64,000 nt of DNA from Spartobacteria bacterium UBA5019. Lineage in GTDB: Bacteria > Verrucomicrobiota > Verrucomicrobiia > Chthoniobacterales > Terrimicrobiaceae. A program made the translations under genes and the position numbers. The DNA lies in contig DGXZ01000057.1 of the NCBI GenBank assembly GCA_002396485.1, positions 1,678 through 65,677 of the forward strand, given 5' to 3'. The notes under the pieces were generated by a model. It had not been told where the DNA came from. It saw only the letters and a list, made by a program, of their open reading frames with translations, and searched no databases. Every line of letters starts with the position of its first letter. The stretch's first letter is position 1. This document shows positions 36,705 through 45,248 of this stretch, one piece after another.

Positions 36705-37972
36705 GAGAACGCATCGGTATCATCGGCTCCGGCATCGCCGGTATGGGTGCGGCCTGGCAACTCCGCAACCATGCCGACATCACACTCATCGAACGCGAGG
36801 CTCGGCCCGGTGGACACACGAACACCGTGACGGTGGAGGAAAACGGACGCGAAATCCCGATTGATACCGGATTCATCGTCTTCAATCATGCCACCTATCC
36901 CAATCTTGTGCGGCTCTTCGAGGAACTCGGCGTCGAGACAAAGCCCTCGGAAATGTCCTTCAGCGTCCAGCACGTGCCGAGCGGCCTCGAATACAATGGC
37001 ATGGGGCTCGACAAACTTTTCGCGCAGCGCAGCAACATCCTCAAGCCGCGCTTCCACGCCCTCGTTTTCCAAATCCTGCGCTTCTTCCGCGTCGCCCGCG
37101 CGCTTCTGGAAAAACCCGACTCGCTGAACTGCACCGTCGCCGAATTTGTGCACCGGAACGCCTTGGGCGTCGATTTCCTCAACCTCTACCTCATCCCGAT
37201 GAGCTCTGCGGTGTGGTCCACCGATCCGCGCCAAATGCTGGATTTTCCTGCATTAAGCCTCATCCGCTTTTTTCAAAACCACGGATTTCTCGGAGTCACG
37301 ACCCACCACCCATGGTTCACCGTCAGCGGAGGCTCGCGCACCTACAGAGACAAGCTGCTCGCCCACCTTCGCCCCGTCCAACTCCCCGCCAAAGCGGTCG
37401 AAGTGAAGGAATCCGAAACCTCGGCCACCGTCCGCATCGAGGATGGAACGGTGTGCGAGTTCGACCGCGTCATTATCGCCGCCCATGCCGACGAGGCCCT
37501 CGCCATGCTGGCAGCGCCCGATGAAGCCCAATGCCGCCTGCTGGGCGCGTTCGGATATCAGAAAAACACCGCCACGCTTCATACGGATCACTCTGTGATG
37601 CCACGCATCCGTCGCGCCTGGGCGTCCTGGAACTACCGGGTCGAGCAGGATGCCCACGGCGACCGAGAGGCGACGACGCACTATTGGATGAACGCCCTAC
37701 AAGGCGTGAGTAAAGCCCGCGACTACTTTGTCTCCGTGAATGGCGCCGACAAGATCCGTCCCGAAACCATCCTCTACCAGACCGGCTACGAGCACCCCGT
37801 CTACACTCTGCGCGCGATGGAAGCTCAGCGGGAACTCCCGGCGCTGAACACCCGCTCGCCACGGCAACGAATTTTCTTTTGCGGAAGCTACTTCCGGCAC
37901 GGGTTTCACGAGGACGCCTACAGCTCCGCCGTGAACCTCGCCGCCGTGCTGCGCCCGCTCCTCGGCCAATGA
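36701..37972 (+). CDS. FAD-dependent amine-oxidase-like oxidoreductase
   Basis: A 423-residue flavoprotein starting at GTG 36701 (GTGA overlap with the desaturase stop). The dinucleotide-binding fold is at the N-terminus (RIGIIGSGIAGMGAAWQL, then IERE and the RPGGHTNTV motif of amine-oxidase-type flavoproteins). A C-terminal FCGSYFRHGFHEDAYSSA contacts FAD. Relatives are typically encoded beside DUF1365 and cyclopropane-fatty-acid synthase genes and are thought to act on unsaturated lipids; the synthase is missing here and a desaturase sits in its place. Substrate unproven. The stop overlaps the DUF1365 start (ATGA, 37969-37972). Confidence 0.82.
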   Translation: MRERIGIIGSGIAGMGAAWQLRNHADITLIEREARPGGHTNTVTVEENGREIPIDTGFIVFNHATYPNLVRLFEELGVETKPSEMSFSVQHVPSGLEYNGMGLDKLFAQRSNILKPRFHALVFQILRFFRVARALLEKPDSLNCTVAEFVHRNALGVDFLNLYLIPMSSAVWSTDPRQMLDFPALSLIRFFQNHGFLGVTTHHPWFTVSGGSRTYRDKLLAHLRPVQLPAKAVEVKESETSATVRIEDGTVCEFDRVIIAAHADEALAMLAAPDEAQCRLLGAFGYQKNTATLHTDHSVMPRIRRAWASWNYRVEQDAHGDREATTHYWMNALQGVSKARDYFVSVNGADKIRPETILYQTGYEHPVYTLRAMEAQRELPALNTRSPRQRIFFCGSYFRHGFHEDAYSSAVNLAAVLRPLLGQ

Positions 37973-38751
37973 ACCACCCGGCGGCATCCTGCCTCTACGA
38001 GTGCACTGTGATGCACCGCAGACTGCACCCCAAGCCACACGAGTTCGTTTACCGGATTTTCCTCTTCCTCCTCGATCTCGACGAAATCCCCTCGCTCACC
38101 AGCGCCGTTCCGATCCTCAGCGCGGAGGAACCGAATCTCTACTCGCTCCGCAACGAGGATTACTTCCAATTCCACTCCCGCGGCCTCCGCGCCAATCTTG
38201 AGACCTTTCTCCAAACCCAAAACATCTCCGCGCGTCCCGCCCGCATCCGCCTCCTCACACTACCCCGCATGTTGGGCTACACCTTCAACCCGATCTCGAT
38301 TTTTTTCTGCTTCGACTCGGAAAACCGCCCGCTCACATCCGTCGTTCAAGTCGGCAATACCTTCGGCGAACTCAAGCCCTACCTCGTCCCACTCGACGAA
38401 TCCGGCAGCGGCTTCCACATCCGGGTGCCAAAAAACTACTATGTCTCCCCCTTCTCCCCGCTCGACCTCGCGTTTGACTTCCGCTTCAAAATCCCCGGCC
38501 AGAACCTCCACATCGCGATCGACAACTACCAAGGCGAACAAAAAAACCTCGTCAGCTCCCTCACCGGCAAGCGGACAGAACTCACCATCTCCAACCTCGC
38601 CCGACTCACCCTCGCATTTCCCCTCGTCACTCTCAAAATCATCTTCCTGATCCACTGGGAAGCCCTCCGCCTCTGGCTCAAAGGCATCCCCTTCATCATG
38701 AAGGAAAGCAGCCCCCACAAACAAACAGGCGCCTTCCGGATTCAAAAATAA
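37969..38751 (+). CDS. DUF1365 protein
   Basis: A 260-residue protein of the DUF1365 family, beginning SCLYECTVMHRRLHPKPHEFVYRIFLFLLDLDEI. The conserved LLTLPRMLGYTFNPISIFFCF and the later VPKNYYVSPFSPL block are present. The family nearly always accompanies a flavin oxidoreductase of the preceding type. It has no settled activity, though a role in fatty-acid or lipid modification is the usual proposal from context. One hydrophobic segment near the C-terminus (LARLTLAFPLVTLKIIFLIHW) suggests membrane contact. ATG 37969 is supported by the four-base overlap with the preceding stop. Confidence 0.85.
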   Translation: MNHPAASCLYECTVMHRRLHPKPHEFVYRIFLFLLDLDEIPSLTSAVPILSAEEPNLYSLRNEDYFQFHSRGLRANLETFLQTQNISARPARIRLLTLPRMLGYTFNPISIFFCFDSENRPLTSVVQVGNTFGELKPYLVPLDESGSGFHIRVPKNYYVSPFSPLDLAFDFRFKIPGQNLHIAIDNYQGEQKNLVSSLTGKRTELTISNLARLTLAFPLVTLKIIFLIHWEALRLWLKGIPFIMKESSPHKQTGAFRIQK

Positions 38752-38966
38752 ACCTGCAAGAATCAGGCGCATAGTCACAGGGTGTTTTTCAAGCCGAGCA
38801 AACCCTGTGGCGCCATCTCTATGAGGGCTGAGTTTGCAGCAGCGTGCAGAGTTCCCATGAGAGGGTATCCGTCTCGCATGACTTATTTTTCAGCCTCAAC
38901 TCGGGGTTTCTGCTGCGCGGCGGGGCGCCGTGGGGATAAGTGGGCAATTGTAAAATGGGAGTTTTC

Positions 38967-39761
38967 ATGTCCATTATCCGCCTAATGCTGCACTGGCTCG
39001 GTAGGCGGACGCTCCGCGTTGTTTTTGGGGTAGGCGACTTCTCGCTTTTCACGGGGAGGTCGTTTCTCTCCTTGGCGCAGACCAAGCGACTAGCGACTCG
39101 GATTGCGCGGGCCGTGCACGAGCAGGGAACAGTTTGTCTGCCGGTCATCTTGATTGTGGGCGTTTTCACCGGGTTGGTGTTGGGTTTGCAGGGATACCAT
39201 GTGCTGAGCCGCTTTGGTTCGCAGGGGTTGTTAGGAACTTTGGTTTCGCTGAGTCTGGTGAGGGAAATGGCACCCGTGCTGGCATCTCTCATGCTCATCG
39301 GGCAGGCGGGATCGGCTTTTGCAGCGGAGTTGGGAATCCAACGCAACACGGAACAAATCGCGGCCTTGGAGACAATGGGAGTGAACAGCCACGGCTACCT
39401 TGTGGCACCGCGCCTCGTCGCGGCTCTAATTGTTTTTCCAATCCAGACGGCACTTTTTGTCATCTTGGGAATATGGGGAGGAAGCATCTCGGGCTCGGTC
39501 CTGCTCGGCGTGGATTCGGGTGTTTACTGGTCCGCTGTGCACCGGGCGGTTGAGGCGAGGGATTTGCAGGAGTGCTTCATGAAAGCGGCGGTGTTCGGGC
39601 TCCTCTCGATGAGTGTCTGCGCTTATCAAGGATTTCACGCCGATAGGAATCGATCGGCCGTTGGCGCGCGGGCCGTGAGCGCCTGCACGACGCGGGCGGT
39701 GGTGCTCTCGAGCATCGCGGTGCTCGTGGCGGATTACATAATCAGTTCGTTTTTTGTCTGA
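38967..39761 (+). CDS. mlaE: MlaE-family phospholipid ABC permease
   Basis: Inner-membrane permease of the Mla system, which moves phospholipids between the inner and outer membranes. The 264 residues hold about five hydrophobic segments and the family core (GLVLGLQGYHVLSRFG, LVREMAPVLASLMLIGQAGSAFAAELG, ETMGVNSHGYLVAPRLVAALIVFP). ATG 38967 is preferred over ATG 38955 because GGGAG lies 5 bases before it. First gene of mlaE-F-D-C-A. A 216-bp gap separates it from DUF1365 and contains an 8-bp inverted repeat (38776-38783 with 38802-38809) without a T tract. Confidence 0.92.
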   Translation: MSIIRLMLHWLGRRTLRVVFGVGDFSLFTGRSFLSLAQTKRLATRIARAVHEQGTVCLPVILIVGVFTGLVLGLQGYHVLSRFGSQGLLGTLVSLSLVREMAPVLASLMLIGQAGSAFAAELGIQRNTEQIAALETMGVNSHGYLVAPRLVAALIVFPIQTALFVILGIWGGSISGSVLLGVDSGVYWSAVHRAVEARDLQECFMKAAVFGLLSMSVCAYQGFHADRNRSAVGARAVSACTTRAVVLSSIAVLVADYIISSFFV

Positions 39762-39763
39762 CC

Positions 39764-40561
39764 ATGGAACCATCTGCCTATCCCGTCGCACTTCAAGTCG
39801 AATGCCTGCAAAAAGGCTTCAATGGGAAGTCTGTTCTCAGAGGGGTCGATCTGGAAGTTCCTCGTGGCAGCATTTTCACCGTTCTCGGCCCGAGCGGCAC
39901 TGGAAAATCCGTCTTCCTGAAATGTCTGGCGAACATCCTGCAACCAGACGCCGGGCGAATCCGCTTCGACGGCCGCGACCTGGGTGCTGGGGATTCCGCC
40001 GCACAAGACGAGTTCCGCAGGCGGTGTAGTTTTCTGTTTCAGAGCAATGCGCTGTTCGACTCCCTCACGGCTCTCGAAAATGTGGCCCTTCCATTGGAGC
40101 AGACGACAACTCTCGGCAAGTTGGAAATCCTAAATCGCAGCCGGGATGCCCTGCGCCAACTGGAGATGGAGGAATTTCTCGACCAATACCCCGCCCAGCT
40201 TTCCGGGGGCATGCAAAAGCGCTTGGCCTTGGCGAGGGCCATCGTCACCCGCCCGGAACTGGTTCTTTTTGACGAACCCACCGCCGGACTCGACCCTCTG
40301 CGCCGGAATGCCGTTTTCGCCATGATAGCCAAATACCAACGCCATTTCAATTTCACAGCGCTCATTGTGACCCATGATGTCACCGAAGCACTGGTCGCCA
40401 GCGATCGAGTGGCCTTATTGAACCAAGGGCGAATTGCCTTTGTCGGCACACCCGCCGAATTTTCCTCCTCACGCAACCCCGTTCTCTCGCTCTTTCGCGA
40501 CAGTGCCCAAGCGCTTGGCGAATCATTGACCGAAATTCGGCGCAGCCATCCAACACCCTAA
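39764..40561 (+). CDS. mlaF: MlaF-family ABC ATPase
   Basis: Energises the MlaE permease. The 265 residues show Walker A GPSGTGKS, a Q-loop in FLFQSNALFDSLTALENV, signature LSGGMQKRLALARAI, Walker B LVLFDEPTAGLDP and the switch His in LIVTHDVTEAL. The FQxxALFDSLTxxENV Q-loop is typical of Mla/Mkl ATPases. It begins 2 bp after the mlaE stop and is followed after 4 bp by mlaD. Confidence 0.94.
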   Translation: MEPSAYPVALQVECLQKGFNGKSVLRGVDLEVPRGSIFTVLGPSGTGKSVFLKCLANILQPDAGRIRFDGRDLGAGDSAAQDEFRRRCSFLFQSNALFDSLTALENVALPLEQTTTLGKLEILNRSRDALRQLEMEEFLDQYPAQLSGGMQKRLALARAIVTRPELVLFDEPTAGLDPLRRNAVFAMIAKYQRHFNFTALIVTHDVTEALVASDRVALLNQGRIAFVGTPAEFSSSRNPVLSLFRDSAQALGESLTEIRRSHPTP

Positions 40562-40565
40562 TTTT

Positions 40566-41042
40566 ATGAAAAATACGAAACTCGAGCTTTCCGTTGGCCT
40601 CTTTGTGCTACTCGGGATCGCAGCCATCGCTTACCTCACGATTCAAGTCGGCACGGGCGCGGTGGGCGGCGGCGACACATATCTGATCGAATCCCGCTTC
40701 ACAAATGCCGGCGGAATCCACCCCGGCAGCAGCGTCATGGTCGCAGGGGTCACAGTCGGCCGGGTTGAAGGAGTGCGCATCGAACCCTCGGATTTCAGCG
40801 CCATCGTAGCCATGCGCGTTCTCGCAGGATTGCAATTGCCCACCGATTCCATGGCATCAATCAAAACCACAGGCCTGATTGGGGACAAATTCGTCTCACT
40901 CTTGCCAGGAGCTGATGCGACATTTTTGAAACCCGGCATGCGCATCACGCTTACCGAATCCGCCATAGACCTTGAATCCCTGATTGGTAGGATGGCTTTT
41001 GGATCCGTTAACCAAGACAAAGCCGAAAAAGAAACCAAGTAA
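40566..41042 (+). CDS. mlaD: MlaD-type MCE-domain protein
   Basis: Forms the periplasmic hexameric ring on the MlaFE complex through which lipids pass. The 158 residues comprise one N-terminal membrane anchor (ELSVGLFVLLGIAAIAYLTIQVG) and a single MCE domain with YLIESRFTNAGGIHPGSSVMVAGVTVGRVEGVRI and IKTTGLIGDKFVSLLPG. A short charged tail follows. Length agrees with MlaD (about 180) rather than with the longer Mce or PqiB/YebT multi-domain proteins. Confidence 0.93.
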   Translation: MKNTKLELSVGLFVLLGIAAIAYLTIQVGTGAVGGGDTYLIESRFTNAGGIHPGSSVMVAGVTVGRVEGVRIEPSDFSAIVAMRVLAGLQLPTDSMASIKTTGLIGDKFVSLLPGADATFLKPGMRITLTESAIDLESLIGRMAFGSVNQDKAEKETK

Positions 41043-41051
41043 TCCACCATC

Positions 41052-41633
41052 TTGAAAACACTCCCTGTTCTCATTGCACTGGCCCTTCTGGCAGCTATTC
41101 CAAGCTCATTTGCTAGGTCAAATACCGAAGCTGAGGATTTCCTGAAAAAATCCGTCAGCGAAGTTGTCAGCATCGCCAAGTCATCACCAAACAGCACAGC
41201 CCTGGCCGATAGCCTGCGCCCGCTTTTGCTGAAGAGCATCAGCTTCGATGCCATGACGCGGCGTGCCATCGGACCAGGCTGGAGGCAATTCACCGCCGCC
41301 CAACAGAAAGAAGCCGTCCAACTCTTCAGCACATTGATCATCCGCAATTACTCAGGCAAATTCACTGCCGGTGAATTGCCTGAGATCAGCTACAAAGCAG
41401 CAACATCACCTGCGCCGGAGCGAGTTGAAATATCAACTTCAACTACATACAAAGGTTCTAAATACAACGTCATCTATCGCCTCGAAGAAATCGATGGCTG
41501 GCACATCACCGATGTGGTCATCGAGGGCGTAAGCATGGTTGCAAACTACCGCACCCAGTTCGATGCCGAATTCAAACTGGGCGGCGTCGATGCCGTGCTA
41601 GGCGCTCTGAGACAATCGGTTTCCGCACCATAA
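41052..41633 (+). CDS. mlaC: MlaC-type periplasmic phospholipid carrier
   Basis: Soluble carrier that shuttles phospholipid between MlaA in the outer membrane and MlaD in the inner membrane. The 193 residues start at TTG 41052 with a signal peptide (MKTLPVLIALALLAAIPSSFA). The mature part has the Ttg2D/MlaC pattern: SFDAMTRRAIGPGWRQFTAAQQKEAVQLFSTLIIRNYSGKF, then YNVIYRLEEIDGWHITDVVIEGVSMVANYRTQF. No ATG is available in a sensible place, so the TTG is accepted. Confidence 0.92.
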   Translation: MKTLPVLIALALLAAIPSSFARSNTEAEDFLKKSVSEVVSIAKSSPNSTALADSLRPLLLKSISFDAMTRRAIGPGWRQFTAAQQKEAVQLFSTLIIRNYSGKFTAGELPEISYKAATSPAPERVEISTSTTYKGSKYNVIYRLEEIDGWHITDVVIEGVSMVANYRTQFDAEFKLGGVDAVLGALRQSVSAP

Positions 41634-41649
41634 CAATAGCCCTCTTGCC

Positions 41650-42609
41650 ATGAAAAAATTCCTCGCGATTCTGGCCATATCAGCCCTCGCCTTCTGCGGC
41701 CTGCAAGTGGCATCAGCCAGCGGTCCTGCCGATAACGACATCATCACCAAGCACGGCATGGAAACAGCACCAACCCGAGTTGGAAAAAAAAGCGCTGTGG
41801 AGCCTTCACCCAAGCCGAGTCCAAAATCCACCCCGAAGCCGCAAGCAACTCCAGCGCCATCCGTTTCAAAGCGAGCGTCCAAGCCTGCTCCAAAAACCGC
41901 CGCTGACTCGAAGGAACCCACCGTTAGAATCCAGAAAAAATCCTCCCCGACGCCTTCGGATGACGACCTGAACGAATACAGCCATGTCGTTACTATTGCA
42001 GACCCTGCGGAACCCGTGAACCGGGGCACCTTCTGGCTGAACCACCAACTCTACAACTATGTCTTGCGTCCGGTTTCCAAGGCCTACGAATTCGTCCTGC
42101 CATCACCCGCCCGCAAAGCGATTCACAATGTTTTCGACAATGTGGAATATCCAGTCCGTATGGTGAATCACGTCCTGCAATTCGAGTTCAAGCGGGCCGA
42201 TCTGGAGACGCGCAAGTTTGTGGTGAACTCGGTTGCCGGCGTGGGAGGCATCCTGCGCATCAGCGACCGCATTCCGGAGTTGGCAAACATTCCCCCGGCC
42301 GACACCGGCCAGACTTTTGCGAAATGGGGCATCGGCCATGGAGCTTATGTCGTTCTGCCCGTGCTCGGGCCAAGGAGTGTGCGCGACACGGTGGGAATGG
42401 CTGGAGACTACGCCTTAAACCCCGTTTCTTGGCTCTCCTACGGGGGTGTAACTGGCGCGACCGCCTTGGCAGTGTCCGCCCCAAGCGCCGCTCTAAACAT
42501 GAATGAAAGGATCAACCTTTACGATGCGGCCACCCAAAATGCGATCGACCCCTACATCGCCGTCCGCGCCGGCTATATCCAATACCGCGAGCAAGCCGCT
42601 TCAAAATAG
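41650..42609 (+). CDS. mlaA: MlaA (VacJ)-type outer-membrane protein
   Basis: Outer-membrane component that removes phospholipid from the outer leaflet. The 319 residues have a signal peptide (1-24), an unusual Pro/Lys/Ser/Thr-rich linker (about 45-105, with many KP and SP pairs), then the MlaA domain: DPAEPVNRGTFWLNHQLYNYVLRPVSKAYEFVLPSPARKAIHNVFDNVEYPVRMVNHVLQ, RFxVNS-like RKFVVNSVAGVGGI, and the GQTFAKWGIGHGAYVVLPVLGPRSVRDTVG block. A cysteine occurs in LAFC but Phe at -1 makes it a poor lipobox, so lipidation is doubtful. In E. coli mlaA is encoded apart from mlaFEDCB; here it closes the operon. Confidence 0.93.
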   Translation: MKKFLAILAISALAFCGLQVASASGPADNDIITKHGMETAPTRVGKKSAVEPSPKPSPKSTPKPQATPAPSVSKRASKPAPKTAADSKEPTVRIQKKSSPTPSDDDLNEYSHVVTIADPAEPVNRGTFWLNHQLYNYVLRPVSKAYEFVLPSPARKAIHNVFDNVEYPVRMVNHVLQFEFKRADLETRKFVVNSVAGVGGILRISDRIPELANIPPADTGQTFAKWGIGHGAYVVLPVLGPRSVRDTVGMAGDYALNPVSWLSYGGVTGATALAVSAPSAALNMNERINLYDAATQNAIDPYIAVRAGYIQYREQAASK

Positions 42610-42679
42610 GTCCTGGCGCCAGAAAGAGCTCGGAATTTGATTCGACGGATGCGGCCGTTTTCGCGAGATTTCAGGTTCC

Positions 42680-43639
42680 ATGGCCCTTCCCAAGGAGAAA
42701 GCACTTGAGCGACTGATCGAAGCCCGCACGGCCGGGCGGCTTGCCCATGCCTATCTTCTATCGGGTCCGCCTGGCTCTGGTTGTGAGTGGCTCGCAACGC
42801 ATCTTGCTGCGACAATTCTTGGCACAAGTCCGGAGAATGTGTCGGCCCATCCCGACTTCCACCAAGCCGCGCCGGAGTCGAAATCCCGCCGCATCGTCAC
42901 CGACCAAATCCGCGAACTCGAGCAGGCCTTGCACATGAAGCCGCTCGCAGGAGGAAACAAGGTTGCAGTGATCCATGATGCCGACCGCCTGCAACCCCAG
43001 GCCGCGAATGCTTTTCTCAAGACCTTGGAGGAGCCGCCCACCGGCTCGCACATCCTTCTCACGACAACCCTGCGCGACGCCGTGCTCACAACGATCCTCT
43101 CGCGATGCATCACTGTTCCCCTGCAATCACCGACCGATACTGTGCAAGACGGGAACACGGCCGCCATTTCCGGGGCATTTCAAAATGCGCTGCTCCAAAA
43201 AGGCGGCCCGGACGCCGGAACAGCCCTGCGCTTCACGCGAATATTCCAAGCGGGAATGGCAGAAATCCGTGAGCAGGCCACCGAGGGCCTCGAATCCGAG
43301 CTCAAAGAGCAGCTGAAGCAATACCGCGACTCGATTGATAAAAACTGGAAAGACACCCGCGAGGACCAGATCAAGGCCCAGGGGGAATCGACTGTCCTGC
43401 GGGAGCGGGAGCGTTTTCTCGCCGCCCTCGGCGCGGTTCTCGCCGCTACCCTCCGGCAAAAAATTCGCCCTGCCTCGGATTGCCCGGAAAACATCCAGCG
43501 CATCGCCGAAATGAATGAACCCAAGACTCTCCTGAAACGCCTCGACGCCCTCGAGCGCATCCGCCGCATGCTCTCAGCCGGCGTGCAGGAGGCGCTTGCC
43601 CTCGAGAGCGGTTTTCTCCAAATGATTGCCCATCCATGA
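42680..43639 (+). CDS. holB: DNA polymerase III delta' subunit
   Basis: Part of the clamp-loader complex. The 319 residues show the AAA+ core: AHAYLLSGPPGSGCEWLATHLA (modified Walker A, with Cys-Glu in place of the usual Lys-Thr/Ser, as normal for non-ATPase delta' subunits), KVAVIHDADRLQPQAANAFLKTLEEPPTGSHILLTTT (Walker B and sensor 1) and LSRCITVPLQ (SRC motif). The zinc-binding cysteines seen in other clamp-loader subunits are absent. Its stop overlaps the proB start (ATGA). Confidence 0.87.
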   Translation: MALPKEKALERLIEARTAGRLAHAYLLSGPPGSGCEWLATHLAATILGTSPENVSAHPDFHQAAPESKSRRIVTDQIRELEQALHMKPLAGGNKVAVIHDADRLQPQAANAFLKTLEEPPTGSHILLTTTLRDAVLTTILSRCITVPLQSPTDTVQDGNTAAISGAFQNALLQKGGPDAGTALRFTRIFQAGMAEIREQATEGLESELKEQLKQYRDSIDKNWKDTREDQIKAQGESTVLRERERFLAALGAVLAATLRQKIRPASDCPENIQRIAEMNEPKTLLKRLDALERIRRMLSAGVQEALALESGFLQMIAHP

Positions 43640-44385
43640 AAAAGCGACTCGTCATCAAACTCGGCACAGGCGTGCTTTCCTCCCCCGGGGGAAAGTCCCT
43701 CGACCAGGTACAATTCACCCGCCTCTCGGCGGAAATCGCGAAACTCCAGAAAGAAGGCTACGCATGCATCATGGTCAGCAGCGCCGCCATCGCAGCGGGC
43801 GTGCGGGTTTTGAAGCTCAAAAAACGCCCCGACGACCTCCCTGGCAAGCAGGCGTGCGCGGCGGCGGGCCAGCCCGAGCTGATGCGCCTCTACACGACTT
43901 CTTTCAAAAAACACGGCCTCAATGTCGCCCAACTCCTGCTCACACATGGCGACATCGACAGCCTGATGCACCGCGAGAACGCCCGGAACACCCTCGACCG
44001 GCTCATCGAGCACGGAGTCATTCCGATCATCAATGAAAACGACTCCGTCGCCGTCGAGGAACTACGCTTCGGCGACAACGACCGCCTCTCCTCCGAGGTG
44101 GCCACACTCATTCAAGCCGATCGATTGATCATCCTCACCAGCACCGATGGGCTCATGGACCATGAAGGAGAACGTGTGCCTCGCGTTCGAAGCATCGCCG
44201 AAGCATTCCGCTTCGTGCGTCCAGACAAAGGCGAGGAATCCACCGGCGGCATGAAAACCAAACTGGAAGCCGTCCGCAAGGCCATCTCGGCCGGTATCAC
44301 TTGCCATATTATTGACGGCAGGATTCCTGACCGTATGCAAGACGCCCTCGCAGGCGAGGATGTAGGTACAGCCTTCGGCAAATGA
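43636..44385 (+). CDS. proB: glutamate 5-kinase, short form without PUA domain
   Basis: First step of proline synthesis, making gamma-glutamyl phosphate. The 249 residues contain only the amino-acid kinase domain: KKRLVIKLGTGVLSSPGG, IMVSSAAIAAG, VPIINENDSVAVEELRFGDNDRLSSEVA and GGMKTKLEAVRKAISAGI. The C-terminal PUA domain of the E. coli enzyme is absent, as in several bacterial lineages, and feedback inhibition by proline may therefore differ. It overlaps both neighbours by ATGA; proA is not adjacent. Confidence 0.93.
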   Translation: MKKRLVIKLGTGVLSSPGGKSLDQVQFTRLSAEIAKLQKEGYACIMVSSAAIAAGVRVLKLKKRPDDLPGKQACAAAGQPELMRLYTTSFKKHGLNVAQLLLTHGDIDSLMHRENARNTLDRLIEHGVIPIINENDSVAVEELRFGDNDRLSSEVATLIQADRLIILTSTDGLMDHEGERVPRVRSIAEAFRFVRPDKGEESTGGMKTKLEAVRKAISAGITCHIIDGRIPDRMQDALAGEDVGTAFGK

Positions 44386-45248
44386 AAAGCGCAGGCGCCA
44401 CTCTTGCGATTGCCCGCAATACCTTCACGGAGCTTGTAAGGCAGAAGGTTTTCTTTTTTCTCCTGATTTTTGCACTTCTCATCATTGGGAACTCCGCCTT
44501 CATGGCAAAATTCTCGTTTCAAGAGCAGTTCCAGATGCTGAAGGACATTTCGCTCGGCGCGATGTCGGTCTTCACCTCCCTCATAGCCATACTCGCGACT
44601 GCGAATTTCCTGCCCAAGGACATGGAGGACCGCACGATCTACACGCTCCTCGCAAAGCCAGTGCCGCGTTACCGTTACTTACTGGGAAAACTTCTCGGCA
44701 TCATCACCCTGCTGGCCTGTGCCACTCTGCTCATGTCGGCACTTTTCCTGGCCACCCTCTGGCTGAGGGAGAGCACCGTTCTTGCAGAAACACGGGCCCA
44801 GATGGCGGGCGGATCGACCGAGGAACTCGCAATGGCTGTCAAAGAGGTCACCGATGCCACTTTCAACATCAACCTCCTGCCGGGCATCGCCATTATTTTT
44901 ATAAAATCCGCACTCCTTGCCTCATTGACCCTTTTCATATCGAGCTTCGCGACCTCCTCGATTTTCACAATCCTTATGGCGGCCGCCCTGTATTTCATTG
45001 GCCACCTGCAATCCACTGCGAGGGAATACTGGCTCTCGGGTGTGGATGTCGAATGGTGGTCCCGCCTTCTCGCAGCCTCCGTGGCGATCCTCTTTCCCGA
45101 TTTGCAGGCCTTCAACCTTACGGATGACATCATTGCCGGAACTGCCGTGCCGCTCGCCCTTTTTCTCAATACGGCAGGCCTCGGCGTACTGTATGTCGCT
45201 GTCTACTTCGCATTGGCAGCACTTGTTTTCTCAGGTCGAGAATTATGA
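44382..45248 (+). CDS. ABC-2 type membrane permease
   Basis: A 288-residue inner-membrane protein with about six hydrophobic segments and the NosY/ABC-2 pattern ARNTFTELVRQKVFFFLLIFALLI at the start and the charged loop LPKDMEDRTIYTLLAKPVPRYRYLLGKLLG after the second helix. A soluble loop of about 50 residues (115-165) follows helix 3. No ATPase gene is adjacent, so the ATP-binding partner must be encoded elsewhere. It overlaps the proB stop (ATGA) and the next gene. Substrate unknown. Confidence 0.8.
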   Translation: MKSAGATLAIARNTFTELVRQKVFFFLLIFALLIIGNSAFMAKFSFQEQFQMLKDISLGAMSVFTSLIAILATANFLPKDMEDRTIYTLLAKPVPRYRYLLGKLLGIITLLACATLLMSALFLATLWLRESTVLAETRAQMAGGSTEELAMAVKEVTDATFNINLLPGIAIIFIKSALLASLTLFISSFATSSIFTILMAAALYFIGHLQSTAREYWLSGVDVEWWSRLLAASVAILFPDLQAFNLTDDIIAGTAVPLALFLNTAGLGVLYVAVYFALAALVFSGREL

